Shown: one piece after another, positions 19,311 through 29,429 of the stretch
How the letters are laid out: each line of letters starts with the position of its first letter
How positions within the stretch are numbered: position 1 is the stretch's first letter
NCBI GenBank assembly: GCA_003116975.1
Contig: BGKB01000021.1
Coordinates: 248,001 to 312,000, forward strand
Reading direction: 5' to 3'
DNA from: Aurantiochytrium sp. KH105
Lineage: Eukaryota > Sar > Bigyra > Thraustochytrida > Thraustochytriidae
DNA length: 64,000 bases
Translations under genes and position numbers: made by a program
The notes under the pieces: generated by a model
Told to the model about the DNA's origin: nothing
The model's database searches: none
Seen by the model: only the letters and a program-made list of their open reading frames with translations

Positions 19311-20572
19311 CTTGTCGCGGTTGCGCGCCGAGGCGGCCTCTGCTGCGATGTCTGCTGCAGAGACGGGAAGAGATGTCCTCTTGAGCGTTTCCACTCCACC
19401 TCAAGCTTGCGCACCTCGCAAGCGACCGTCGCAGCTCAGCTGCGGTCAACGGCGCCGCCACTTCTTTCGAAAACGAGAAAGAACAAGGAGAGCTCGAAAA
19501 GCCTTTGAGACACGAGCAAAAGCGATGCGGCCGCACAGCGTCTATGCGACAAAGAAGGCGAAAAAAATCACGCAACCCGCACAAGCTTTCGTTTTCCCTT
19601 GCCAAGCCTTCGACTCTCACTCGCGTGCTCGCTCGCTCGCTCGCTCGCCCTTGGCTTGCGTTTTCCTTGCACCTCGTGCCAGTTGTCAGACGGCGCGTAG
19701 AGGACAGCTGACGCCCAGTACGCTGTCGTCTGACTGTCGAAGGCAAAGCTTAAAAGCAAAAAGCAAGTATACGTTCCTATTTATCCGATTCTTCGCTGAT
19801 CATCCATTCATAAGCGTACAACATTTGTTCTTGTTTTCCACGGCATATCTAACAGACCGGCCAAGTAGCTCGAGTTCTCCTCCTCCTCCCTCCTCCTCCT
19901 CTCTCTCGCTCCAACATCTTCTCCATCATCATCCATCATCCCTACCTACACCCCTTCCCTCGCGCCTCCGCTTCGCTCCCTCCCAACGGACACTCTGCGC
20001 GCCGCGGCACGACCGCAAAAGCTCCAGCGCTTCCAGTGCAGAACGCAATTTCTACCCAATCTGCGTTGCGCCTCCGTTCTTTCGTTCTCCCCAGTGTTCT
20101 CGCGGCGGGCCTCTCGATCTTCTTCTTCCCCTTCTATCCATCGATCGCCCAATCACCCAATCCAATCCAACGCGGCAGCGGCGCGAGCGCGCGCGCGGGG
20201 ACGAGGCGAGAGCGCGGGGCATCGCAGCGCGGCGCGGCGCGGCGCGGCGCAGTCTGCGGGAGAGCGCGGCGACGCGGCGCGAGGCCGTCCGTCTGTTCGT
20301 TCGTTCGTTCGTTCGTTCGTTCGTTCGTTCGTTCGTTCGATCGCGCGTCGCGAGGAGAGGCAGTTAGGCGCCGTCGCGGTGGTTGGGCGCCAGCGAGCGA
20401 GCGAGGCCGGGCGGCTCACGCCACGCGCGCGCAGGGGAGCGGGCGGGCACGCACCGAGCAGGCAGAGAGGAGCAGCAGAAGAGGGCCCTTTTCCTCGCCT
20501 TGTTCGCAGGCACGAGCGGGCGAGCCTCCGGGCGGAGATTTGGACTCCCGCGAACAGCGGTGCTGAGCGAGA
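19311..20572. promoter_or_regulatory. Divergent promoter region between DRC11 and DDB1
   Basis: A 1.26 kb gap rich in microsatellites: (GCTC)n at 19,627-19,648, CTCCTC-type pyrimidine tracts at about 19,873-19,925, a GGCGC pentamer run near 20,226-20,250 and (TTCG)n at 20,295-20,340. Long frames through this region come from repeats that lack stops. No separate gene was recognised. Confidence 0.5.
20295..20340. repeat. (TTCG)n tetranucleotide microsatellite
   Basis: About eleven uninterrupted TTCG units lie some 235 bases upstream of the DDB1 start codon. Confidence 0.9.
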
Positions 20573-23500
20573 ATGTATCAGTATGTGGTGTCCGCGCAGA
20601 AACCAACGAACGTGACGCACGTGCTCAAGGGCCACTTTCTGAGCGAAGAGGAGCTGAACTTGATCATCTGCAAGTCCACGCGGCTGGAGTTCCACACGCT
20701 CACCGAGGATGGCCTCGTCGCGCAGTTCGACCTTGGCATCTACGGTCGCGTGGCCACCTGCAAGCTTTACAAGCCGAGCGGCGAACAGCGCGAGCTACTC
20801 TTTGTGGTGACTGAGCGCCGCCAGTACTTTGTGCTGGGCTATGATCCCAAAAAGGAGGCCATCATGACCCGCGCCAAGGGCCAGATCCAGAGCCGTATCA
20901 ATAGGCCCAACGAGAACGGCCAGATCGGCATTATCGACCCAGACGGCCGCGTCATTGGGCTCAACCTCTTCCAGGGCCAGTTTGATGTCATTCCCATGGA
21001 CTCGCGGGGCCAACTCAAGGACTCTTTCAATATTCGCCTCGAGGAGATCAATGTCATTGACATTCAATTTCTTTACGGATACGACACACCCGTCATCTGC
21101 GTGCTCTTCGAGGATAACCGGAAGAACCGAAGCACGCGTCACATCAAGACATACTCAATCTCTTTGAAGAATATGGAGTTCACCGAGGGCCCGTGGAGCC
21201 AACCCAATGTTGATCTCGACACCAACATGATTATTCCTGTGCCCGAGCCCATTGGTGGTGTTCTCATCATGGGCCTCGAGACCATTGCCTACCGCAACGG
21301 TCGCGCGAGTGGCCGTGGACAGACCGGAACTACGATTGCGATTCCCATCCGCTGCGGCCTTATCCGTGCTTATGCACCCATTGACGCCGAGGGCCTTCGC
21401 TGGCTTCTCTGCGACGAGTGGGGCGGCCTGCATGTGCTCGCGCTACAGGTGGACAGAACCCCAACGGATGATGGCGTATCTGCCACGGGTGCAGCAGCGG
21501 CCACTTCTTCATCCTCATCGTCCTCATCGTCGTCGTCCTCATCCTCGTCCTCATCCTCGTCGGCCATGCTCTCTGCACAGCAGGCACAGCAAGCGCAGCA
21601 GTCGCAGCAGCCGCAACAACGCCATCAAGTGACAGTTGTAGACCTCAGCATGGAGTTTTTGGGCGAGACCTCGATCGCATCCTCCATTGCGTATCTTGAC
21701 AATGGGTACGTTTTCATCGGAAGCTCTTTTGGCGATTCTCAGCTCATTCGTCTCAGCACCGAACGCAATCCGGCAACGGACTCGTACGTTGAAGTGGTGC
21801 AGACCTGCACCAACTTGGGCCCGATTGTGGATTTTTGCGTCGTCGATCTAGATCGCCAGGGCCAGGGCCAAGCGGTCACTTGCTCGGGCGGCTTCAAGGA
21901 TGGCTCGCTTCGCGTGGTCCGAAACGGCATCGGTATTGATGAGCAGTGTGCAGTGGAGCTGCCGGGTATTCAAGCCATGTGGTCTCTGCGTAGTTCGTTT
22001 GCGTCCAAATGGGACCGATATCTTGTGCAAACCTTTACGAGCGAAACTCGTTTCCTTGCGATCGAGGACGACGAGCTCACCGAGGTCGAGCTCGGAGGTT
22101 TCGCGCTTGACCAGGTTAGCCTCTTTTGCGGCAACATGGTCGGGGACCATCTTGTGCAGATCACACGCGCTGAAGTGCGCATTGTAAGCTGCAGCAATCC
22201 GGACGCTGTGCATACTCGTTGGGCGCCACCGGATTCGTCCAGGATAACGGTTGCCAGCGCAAACGCGACTCAAGTCCTCGTGGCGCTGAACGGCGGCAAA
22301 CTTATCCTTTTTGAACTTGACAAAAGCTCGGGGACTCTGCAAGAAAAGGCGACGGCGGAACTCGCGCACGAGGTGGCCTGCATCTCAATTCATCCCCTCG
22401 ACGGTGCGGCCAAGGATGGCGACGCTGTCATGACTGATGCTGGCGTTGAAGCCGGCGTGGACAGCGCACCTTTGAGCGCGGATTTGGCGGCTGTTGGTCT
22501 TTGGACGGGCGTTGCGGTGCGCCTTCTTGCACTGCCAAGCCTTGAAGAAGTCCATAGCGAGAAGCTCACGGTGGAAACGATTCCCCGTTCGCTGCTTTTT
22601 GTCTCCTTGGAGGGACGCGACCACCTCCTTGCCGGTCTTGGTGACGGTAAGCTCTTCACTTTTGACCTCAACCGCGGAGCGGAGAAGAACGCTCTCTTGT
22701 CTGGTAAGAAGAAGATCACCTTGGGATCCCGTCCCATATCGCTTTCTCGCTTCAGATCCAAAGATGTGACGCATGTCTTTGCCGGATCCGACAGGCCTAC
22801 AGTCATTTACTCGAGCGGAAGCAAGCTTCTTTACTCGAACGTGAACCAGCGCGAGGTCACCTGCATGGCCTCCTTCAATGCCGAGAGCTTTCCAGAGAGT
22901 CTGGCGCTTGCCTCGGAGGAAGATCTCACGATTGGTACTATCAATGAGATTCAAAAGCTGCACATTCGGTCCTTTCCACTTGGCGAGCATCCTCGGCGCA
23001 TTTGCCACCACAAGGATGGCGCCACCGGCAGCTTTGCGGTGTGCACGACGCGTTCCGGTACTGGAGCGTTTCGCCCCAGTGGCCTCGGCGGCAACAAGTC
23101 TGAAAAGCCCTTGGACGCAATGGACGCCGAGGCCGCTGGCGGTTCCGCTGGGAGCGTCGGCGCGAGCGCTGGGATGGAGGATGACACTGTTGACATGATT
23201 GAGACGAATTTTGTTCGTCTCATTGACGACCAGAGTTTTGAGATTCTCGATTCCTTTCAGCTCGACGAGTTTGAGACTGGATGCTCCATTACATCATGCT
23301 CATTCTACGAAGAAGGCGATGGGACAGCCGCTGACAAGGCTGGCGCAACGTCATCGTCGTCATCCTCTTCCAGTTCTTCCACGACGGAAGCCAAAGCTGG
23401 CGAGGCCCAGGTGGCTGCACTGCCTAGTGCTCCCGGACAGTCTGGTGCCGGCGCATCGTCGTCGAGTAGCAGCAGCAGCAGCAGCGCCAAGGTAATTGGC

Positions 23501-24700
23501 TCTAAGGCCGCCGAGCGCAAGCAATTCATCGTTGTGGGCACGGCCTACCCCATTGAAGGAGAGCAGGAGCCGAATAAGGGCCGTATTCTGGTCTTCCAGG
23601 TGGCAGAGAACAACACGAGCAAGTCGCAATCGGCGTCGAGCTCTGGGCAGGTTTCGGGTGGTAGCAATGGCGTCGAGGGAGGTCGCAAGCTCATCCTCGT
23701 AGCAGAGAAACAGACTCGCGGCGCGGTGTACTCACTTAATAGCTTCAACGGCAAGCTCTTGGCTGGCATCAACTCAGAGGTGACCCTTTTTGCCTTTATT
23801 GATCAGGGCCCAGACCAGAGCGAGCTGATTGCGAAGTGCAGCCACAATGAGCACATTCTTGCTCTCTACGTGCAGTCACGGGGCGATTTCATTGTGGTGG
23901 GCGATCTGATGAACTCGGTCTCGCTGCTAGTGTACAGAGCTCTCGACGACTCGATTGAGGAAATCGCACGCGATTACAATGCGAACTGGATGACGGCCGT
24001 GGGCATCATGGACGATGACACGTATGTAGGCACCGAAACGCACATGAATCTCTTTACGGTACAAAAGAACAGCGACGCTGTGACCGAGGAGGCGCGCCAT
24101 ATGCTGCGCGTTGTAGGCGAATTCCACATTGGTGAATTTGTGAACCGCTTCCGTCATGGATCTCTCGTCATGAAGAACCAGGACCCCACGAGCAAGCGAG
24201 ACGAAACTCCGGTCGACCCTACGGTTAGCACAACGGCGCCAGATCAGATTTCCGAGACCGTCCGTTCGATTCTCACTTCGAGTGCGACCCCGGAAATGCT
24301 CTTTTGCACGGTGAATGGCGTGATTGGCGTGATTGCATCGCTGAGCGAGCCTCAGTACAAGTTGCTCAAACGCATGGAGCGTGCGCTCGGGTCCGTGATT
24401 CAGGGGGTTGGTGGCCTTAAACACGAGGAGTGGAGGTCGTTCACCAACGACCGCAAGCAGACTCCCGCAATTGGCTTCATCGACGGCGACCTTATCGAGG
24501 CTTTTCTGGAGCTCGGCACGGAAGATGCCCAAGAGGTGGTGGACCTTGTCAACGGAGTGAAGCCACTTCCTTCGGGTGAAGACATTGCGCCTCTCTTGCT
24601 GGCTGCTGCGGCGGGTACCGGGGCTGCGGAGAGCATGTCGCTCAACCTTGACATTGAGAGTCTGACGCGCTTTGTGGAAGACCTTGCACGACTTCATTAA
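20573..24700 (+). CDS. DDB1: DNA damage-binding protein 1 (DDB1), CUL4 ubiquitin-ligase adaptor
   Basis: DDB1 is the large beta-propeller adaptor that joins CUL4-RBX1 to DCAF substrate receptors in nucleus and cytoplasm, acting in nucleotide excision repair and replication control. The start MYQYVVSAQKPTNVTHVLKGHF and the following LNLIICKSTRLEF are diagnostic. The CPSF/DDB1 C-terminal region is seen in QTRGAVYSLNSFNGKLLAGIN and in LLFCTVNGVIGVIASLSEPQYKLLKRME-like sequence, ending in WRSFTNDRK and FIDGDLIEAFLEL. The length of 1,375 exceeds the usual about 1,140. The excess lies mainly in low-complexity insertions: Ser-then-Gln runs at about residues 300-352, a Gly/Ala/Ser acidic segment near 820-890, and Ser tracts near 920-980 and 1,020. 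These fall where loops between propeller blades are expected. The gene is a single exon with the ATG at 20,573. Confidence 0.95.
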   Translation: MYQYVVSAQKPTNVTHVLKGHFLSEEELNLIICKSTRLEFHTLTEDGLVAQFDLGIYGRVATCKLYKPSGEQRELLFVVTERRQYFVLGYDPKKEAIMTRAKGQIQSRINRPNENGQIGIIDPDGRVIGLNLFQGQFDVIPMDSRGQLKDSFNIRLEEINVIDIQFLYGYDTPVICVLFEDNRKNRSTRHIKTYSISLKNMEFTEGPWSQPNVDLDTNMIIPVPEPIGGVLIMGLETIAYRNGRASGRGQTGTTIAIPIRCGLIRAYAPIDAEGLRWLLCDEWGGLHVLALQVDRTPTDDGVSATGAAAATSSSSSSSSSSSSSSSSSSSAMLSAQQAQQAQQSQQPQQRHQVTVVDLSMEFLGETSIASSIAYLDNGYVFIGSSFGDSQLIRLSTERNPATDSYVEVVQTCTNLGPIVDFCVVDLDRQGQGQAVTCSGGFKDGSLRVVRNGIGIDEQCAVELPGIQAMWSLRSSFASKWDRYLVQTFTSETRFLAIEDDELTEVELGGFALDQVSLFCGNMVGDHLVQITRAEVRIVSCSNPDAVHTRWAPPDSSRITVASANATQVLVALNGGKLILFELDKSSGTLQEKATAELAHEVACISIHPLDGAAKDGDAVMTDAGVEAGVDSAPLSADLAAVGLWTGVAVRLLALPSLEEVHSEKLTVETIPRSLLFVSLEGRDHLLAGLGDGKLFTFDLNRGAEKNALLSGKKKITLGSRPISLSRFRSKDVTHVFAGSDRPTVIYSSGSKLLYSNVNQREVTCMASFNAESFPESLALASEEDLTIGTINEIQKLHIRSFPLGEHPRRICHHKDGATGSFAVCTTRSGTGAFRPSGLGGNKSEKPLDAMDAEAAGGSAGSVGASAGMEDDTVDMIETNFVRLIDDQSFEILDSFQLDEFETGCSITSCSFYEEGDGTAADKAGATSSSSSSSSSSTTEAKAGEAQVAALPSAPGQSGAGASSSSSSSSSSAKVIGSKAAERKQFIVVGTAYPIEGEQEPNKGRILVFQVAENNTSKSQSASSSGQVSGGSNGVEGGRKLILVAEKQTRGAVYSLNSFNGKLLAGINSEVTLFAFIDQGPDQSELIAKCSHNEHILALYVQSRGDFIVVGDLMNSVSLLVYRALDDSIEEIARDYNANWMTAVGIMDDDTYVGTETHMNLFTVQKNSDAVTEEARHMLRVVGEFHIGEFVNRFRHGSLVMKNQDPTSKRDETPVDPTVSTTAPDQISETVRSILTSSATPEMLFCTVNGVIGVIASLSEPQYKLLKRMERALGSVIQGVGGLKHEEWRSFTNDRKQTPAIGFIDGDLIEAFLELGTEDAQEVVDLVNGVKPLPSGEDIAPLLLAAAAGTGAAESMSLNLDIESLTRFVEDLARLH

Positions 24701-25069
24701 AACTGTAATTGAGTTCCTGCGTTCTTCTTCTCCTCTCTGGCTCCCTCGGTTGTCTCTTTGAGTGTAGTCGCAACGTTTCGCTGGTATTGTCGTGCAATAG
24801 AACCTAAAAGGCCATGCTGACATAAATTGCACGGCGCGTCATAGCGCAGTGCAGCACGTGTGACCGAAACTTGAAGCCAGAAGCGCACTACAAATTGTGG
24901 AAAGAAAGAAGGAGAAGGGGGGGAAAGAAAGCAAAGTAGCAATGCATAATTACGTACAGAATTTGGATGGTTCGTTCATGTTTTCCCCTGAAGAAATCGA
25001 CGTGTGACGTTGTCGATTGGGGCATTGTTTTTCTTTTTGTGTGTGTCAAGGAGTCAAGGAAAAAAAAAA
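24701..25069. other. Short convergent 3' intergenic region
   Basis: These 369 bases between the stops of DDB1 and the CHY/RING gene include a purine-rich GAAAGAAAGAAGGAG tract near 24,900 and a run of nine A near 25,061. No gene seen. Confidence 0.5.
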
Positions 25070-26707
25070 TCAGGACTGTGCCGCAGCCGTCACTGCCGCA
25101 GCCGCTTCTTCTTCGTCCTCCTTGGGCAGCTGCTCGAGCACCTTTGTGTTGTACGATCCGCAATCGTTGCACTTGTGGTAAACAAAATGGTAGGGCGCAA
25201 TAGATCGGGTCTCGCAGTCGGAGCAAAAGATGCGTGAGCGAAGGCCTGCGTACTCGGCAGGCATCTTCTCGTCTTTGAGGAGCTGATCGATGCGCCGAAA
25301 GTACGCTGACATGTCGCCCAGGCTCTTGCTGCACAATGGACACGTATAATTGCTAGCCGTGTACGACTCGTAACAAACGACGTGCATGCAATGTCCGCAG
25401 TTGAGAAACATGACTGGAGTGGTGCTGGTGAACATGTACTCGTGACAGACGGGACAGTCAGACTCGAGGGAGCGCTCGACGCACTTGTGTTCGCGCAGCG
25501 TGATGCTCATGCAGGCATTGCATTTATCGCAGTGAAAGTAGTCGATGCCGAGGCCTTCGCCGATGCGGCAAATGTTGCACTTGGGACAATGGTAAATGGC
25601 CTTGCCTTCCTTGTCGTCGTAAAATTTACACGGCTCGCAGTAGTAGCGAGCGAATTCAAGACCGCAATCGACACAAGCTTTTGCTACTGGCTGCTCTTTG
25701 CTGCACATCATGCACCGCACGCGGTCTACGGCGTAGCGGTCAATCTCATGATCCATTTCCTCGTTGTGGCAAAACCTGCACGCGAAAAACTCATTGCAGC
25801 ACGGCGCGCTAATCATGCACTTGCGCTGGTAGTGCTCGCAGCCAAGAATGTTGTTTTCTTCGTCGTGATAGCTCTTGAGCAGATCGTTCTCATCCAGAGG
25901 CGCCACCTCCTCGTCGTCATCGCCTAGGTCACTATCAACCTCGCCGGACTGGTTGCCGCGCTCTTCCTGACGCAACTGCGCTAGGCGACCGTCGCTTGCA
26001 AAGTAGCTGCTTTGCGTGCGAGGTACATGTCCGGGAGGCACATTATTGTTTGTATTGCGCATACGGCGCATGGACTTTGTGCTGGCCCTGCGGCGCATCG
26101 ACTCGCTTTCTTTGGCTGCATGGAGATCCTTTTGACTTTTGCGCCACGAAAAGGTCATGAGCTCCTGGATGCGTTTCGCTCTTTCTGCGCTCGTCAGCGA
26201 GGTGTCCATTTGGATGTCGCGGATGGTGCGCCGAAGATCTTCTTGCGACATGCCGGAAGCGGAGTTGACGGGCTTGAGGCGGCGCTTCTCGATCTCATCG
26301 TCGGTATTCCCCGCGTTCTGCGCCCCGTCCCCTTGGTGATGGTGGGGCGGGTGGTGGTGATGGTGATGGTGGTGATTGTGATGGTGGTGATTGTGGTGGT
26401 GATGACTATGGTGATGCTGGCTCGCCTGCGACGGCATTTCCTCCTCGACGCGAGAGTCGGGGCTTTTGGTCTCGTCCGCGACGGAATTGTCGAGGTCGCC
26501 GTGCTCAATCTCCGAGGGCGCCCTCGCCAGGCGCCGGGTCTCCGTGGCCGAGCTGGCCCCGTCGTTGTTCGGGCTGTTGCTGCTGCGGCTGTTCCGCCGC
26601 CGCAACCTCGTCAGCGAGCCGATGGACCGCAGCCTCGTCGCGGACAGTCTGCTCGCGAGCTCTGCGGCGCCGCCGCCGCTGCGCCCGGAACCGTTTCTGC
26701 GCAGCAT
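25070..26707 (-). CDS. RCHY1: CHY zinc-finger and RING-H2 E3 ubiquitin ligase (RCHY1/PIRH2 type)
   Basis: Ubiquitin ligase of the family that includes human PIRH2 and plant CHY/RING regulators. In the 545-residue product, residues 1-280 are disordered, with a remarkable histidine-rich block (about 92-126, mostly H with N, P, S). The conserved part starts at ILGCEHYQRKCMISAPCC (about 286) and forms the CHY finger through RCMMCSKEQPVAKACVDCG. Next is the CTCHY finger (YYCEPCKFYDD ... CPKCNICRIG ... FHCDKCNACM), then the RING at about 417-462 (CPVCHEYMF ... NCGHCMHVVCYESY ... CPLC). A C-terminal zinc ribbon has CSDCETR and CNDCGSY. Order and spacing match the family completely. I chose the ATG at 26,707; the frame opens 17 codons earlier only at a TTG. 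The His block may bind Zn, Ni or Cu ions. It is head-to-head with the ERK7-like kinase. Confidence 0.92.
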   Translation of the reverse strand: MLRRNGSGRSGGGAAELASRLSATRLRSIGSLTRLRRRNSRSSNSPNNDGASSATETRRLARAPSEIEHGDLDNSVADETKSPDSRVEEEMPSQASQHHHSHHHHNHHHHNHHHHHHHHPPHHHQGDGAQNAGNTDDEIEKRRLKPVNSASGMSQEDLRRTIRDIQMDTSLTSAERAKRIQELMTFSWRKSQKDLHAAKESESMRRRASTKSMRRMRNTNNNVPPGHVPRTQSSYFASDGRLAQLRQEERGNQSGEVDSDLGDDDEEVAPLDENDLLKSYHDEENNILGCEHYQRKCMISAPCCNEFFACRFCHNEEMDHEIDRYAVDRVRCMMCSKEQPVAKACVDCGLEFARYYCEPCKFYDDKEGKAIYHCPKCNICRIGEGLGIDYFHCDKCNACMSITLREHKCVERSLESDCPVCHEYMFTSTTPVMFLNCGHCMHVVCYESYTASNYTCPLCSKSLGDMSAYFRRIDQLLKDEKMPAEYAGLRSRIFCSDCETRSIAPYHFVYHKCNDCGSYNTKVLEQLPKEDEEEAAAAVTAAAQS

Positions 26708-27108
26708 CCTTTGGGGGGCGCCCACGTCTGCTGCTCTATTTCTTCTATTCGGGAGCAAGAGGCGGGCAAGGGACTCTTTTCCGCTCGAGTCTCTCTCGGC
26801 CTCGACGCCACGCTACACAACGCAATGCAGTTCCGCTCGTGCCGGCTCTGCCTTGGCCAAAGAAGAAGAAGAAGAAGATGAAGAAGAAGAATGTGGAGGC
26901 GGCGGTGGTGGGTTGGAGAAGGCCGAGGGCTCTCGGTCCTCCACCCGCACGTCCTGGTCGGCTCCGAAGCGTCCGCCGCGTGCTGCGCTGGGCTCACGCT
27001 TCCTTCCCTCCGTTACGAGCTCTGAATCGACCTCGCGCTTTCTCTTCCTCGGACCCACCCGAGCCAGCCGTCGACTCGACCTCGCGCGCTGCTCTGCACC
27101 GCTGCACC

Positions 27109-27188
27109 GCTCTGCTCTGCTCTGCTCTGCTCTGCTCTGCTCTGCTCTGCTCTGCTCTGCTCTGCTCTGCTCTGCTCTGCTCTGCTGC
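27109..27188. repeat. (TCTGC)n pentanucleotide microsatellite
   Basis: About sixteen near-perfect TCTGC units, the longest simple array in the window. A shorter interrupted relative occurs at 27,493-27,517. A 5-base unit keeps all frames open and creates artificial poly-(LLCSA) frames. Confidence 0.9.
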
Positions 27189-27878
27189 GCCGCTGCTCTT
27201 TCCTCGCGCGAGCGACGCGGCGCGATGCACCTTACACGGAGCGCGCGAATGTGTTTCGCCCCCAATGCAGCGGGGCCGTCCGTGCACGCGGCTTCCTCTC
27301 CCAGCCAGAAGAAGAAGGAGAAGACGCCAGCCCAAAGGAAGAGAGTGTGTGCGCAACGCAATTTACCGGGGACGCACGCACACCGCGGCGGCGCCGTGTT
27401 GCGAGACTGCGCGCGGCCTCCGTGCGCAGGCAAGGCTGCCCGCCCGCGCCTCTTCCGGGCTCTCCTGGCCTGGTCCCGCCTGCTCCGCTCCGCTCTGCTC
27501 TGCTCCGCTCTGCTCTGATTTGGTCTTCTCTGCTTGGAGGTCGAGGCCTCGCGGAGGCCGTGCGCCGGCGGGGGGCGGTCGGTCGGTCGGTCTCTCTGCG
27601 TGGTCTGCCTGGTATCGGTCCTCGAAGCAAATTGCGGCTCCGGAGAGGAGACGCGACGCCAGCTCGCCCGACAAGCGAGCGCCTTGCCGAGGCGCGGAGA
27701 CCTCGAGGCAGCGGGCGAAGGCCAGAGAAGGAGAGGGCGCGCGAGCTGCGACCGGGCTTGGGCCTGGTCGGCTTGCTTGGGCTGGGGCTTTGCAGGGCAG
27801 CGCGCTCAGTCACTGCCGAGCCGAGCACAGGTTTATGGACGAATTTTACGTATGCCTGGCGTGCTGCTTGGCTGTTAC

Positions 27879-27930
27879 GAATGAATGAATGAACGAATGA
27901 ATGAACGAGCGAATGAGTGAGAGAATGGAC
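27879..27930. repeat. Degenerate (GAAT/GAAC)n microsatellite
   Basis: Repeats of GAATGAATGAACGAATGAATGAAC with drift towards GAGT and GAGA. Confidence 0.8.
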
Positions 27931-28514
27931 GCCTTCGCGTTTTGGCTGTTATGGAGAGGGCTTTGCGGAAAGCGAGCGCGCTCTTCCTGGCCGCCCGCCA
28001 CCCCGCCGGCCAGAGTAACGCTCGGTCGATGTGAACTTCTTGGTGTTCGCTTTTGCCTGATCGAACTGGACGTTGTATACAGCAGCAGCAGCAGCAGCTT
28101 GCTTGCTGCCACGAAGCTTTCGCCGGCCACGCGGCAACGTGCGTTTCACGGCCCTCTCGCGGGCTCGGGCGATGTAGGCTTGCTTTGGGACTGCGTCGGC
28201 GAGCGGGGATGGGATGGTGAGACGCACCTGGTCCTTTCCGAAATGCAGCGATGGAGCCATGCGATGCCTCCCTGCGTGCGTCCATCACCCACCGCCGACG
28301 CTTGCTTCGCGTGCGCGTGCAAGCGTGGCCGACCGTGAGCACGACTCGACTCGCAGTATAGCGCGGGGAGAGGGGGGGGGGGTGGGCGTGAGCGGTCGTT
28401 TTTCTCCGACAAGCAATGTAAAACATCGCCAAGATGGCGCCCCAAAAGCTTCTCACTACACCATCGACCGCATTGAGCAAGGGGCGGGCGGGTGGGTTAG
28501 TAGTGGCAGAGGCC

Positions 28515-28567
28515 GGCCTTGTGGCCTTGTGGCCTTGTGGCCTTGTGGCTGGCTGGCTGGCTGGCTG
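28515..28567. repeat. Compound TTGTGGCC and TGGC tandem array
   Basis: About four copies of the octamer TTGTGGCC pass directly into about five copies of TGGC. Confidence 0.85.
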
Positions 28568-28952
28568 GGGATGGATGGGGTGGGTGGGTCGATCGATGAT
28601 GACCTGACTGCCTGCCTGTTTCACCGAGAGCGGCCCGTGTCACGCGCACGCGGCAGCGAGCGGAGACTGTTCGGGACGTAGAAGCCGCTGGGCCTGAGAA
28701 CAGACAGCAAGCAGCAAAGGCTCGCAGTCGCGTGCGTGTCACCAGCGTAAATGAGGGGGAGAGTCTGAGTCGTCGCGTGATCAAACGGATCCCGCAAGGC
28801 GCAAAGCACAACGAAGCAAACCCATGCAAGCAACGCAAGTGAATATTTCATTTCATTGTCCTTCACCTGGCTGGTCGGCTGGCTGCTTGTTCTCCGAGTC
28901 GTCTCCAGCGCCAGTCTCTCTACAAGAATAAACCGCCTCCACCTCGAGGTGG

Positions 28953-28980
28953 ACAGTCAGTCAGTCAGTCAGTCAGTCAA
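28953..28980. repeat. (TCAG)n tetranucleotide microsatellite
   Basis: About six units of TCAG, 450 bases upstream of the kinase start. Confidence 0.85.
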
Positions 28981-29429
28981 TGCGTATGCGTGCGTGCGTA
29001 CGTATGCGTGCCAATGTGCGTGCTTGTACACCGCTGCTGCGGGGTCAATCGAAAGAAACGGTCCACGAGGCGAACCGTGGCCAGCACAGCAGGCAAACCC
29101 TTCCTAGACCTAGACTGCGCTATTCGTTTGCCATGCCAGAGCCAGCCATGCATGGTTGACTGGCCAATCGCTGTTTGCATTCCCGTGCCTCCTTCCTTAT
29201 AGGTGCGTCCTTGCTTGCTTACTGTTACTTGCTTGCTTTTCCAATAGAAAAATTCCGTTACGAGGCGTTGAGACTCGACCATCGACCGTCCCATTCATCA
29301 TCACCGTCTCAGCTGGCCGAGAGCTGGGACTCCTCGGACTCGGAGTTCTGCACGAGCACAGGCTGCCGCGAGGGACGCGCTCGCACGCAAGACAGGGCAT
29401 GTCCGCAGGCGCTGTCTCGAAGGCGGGGA

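Larger units (their letters stand above)
26708..29429. promoter_or_regulatory. Long divergent intergenic region rich in microsatellites
   Basis: This 2.7 kb gap between the CHY/RING gene and the ERK7-like kinase has no recognisable protein. It holds (TCTGC)n at 27,109-27,188, (GAAT)-type repeats at 27,879-27,930, a TTGTGGCC/TGGC array at 28,515-28,567, a G run near 28,373 and (TCAG)n at 28,953-28,980. Several long open frames in all phases are by-products of these repeats. Promoters and leaders of both genes must lie here. Confidence 0.5.

Noticed and set aside
19297-20367. 356-codon plus-strand frame between DRC11 and DDB1
   Set aside because: Made of Ser, Pro and Arg low-complexity sequence plus the TTCG array, read as repeated RSFV; microsatellite artefact.
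26466-27888. Overlapping long frames (about 350 codons) through the TCTGC array
   Set aside because: A pentanucleotide repeat is open in all frames; the products are poly-(LLCSA) and similar, with no domain.
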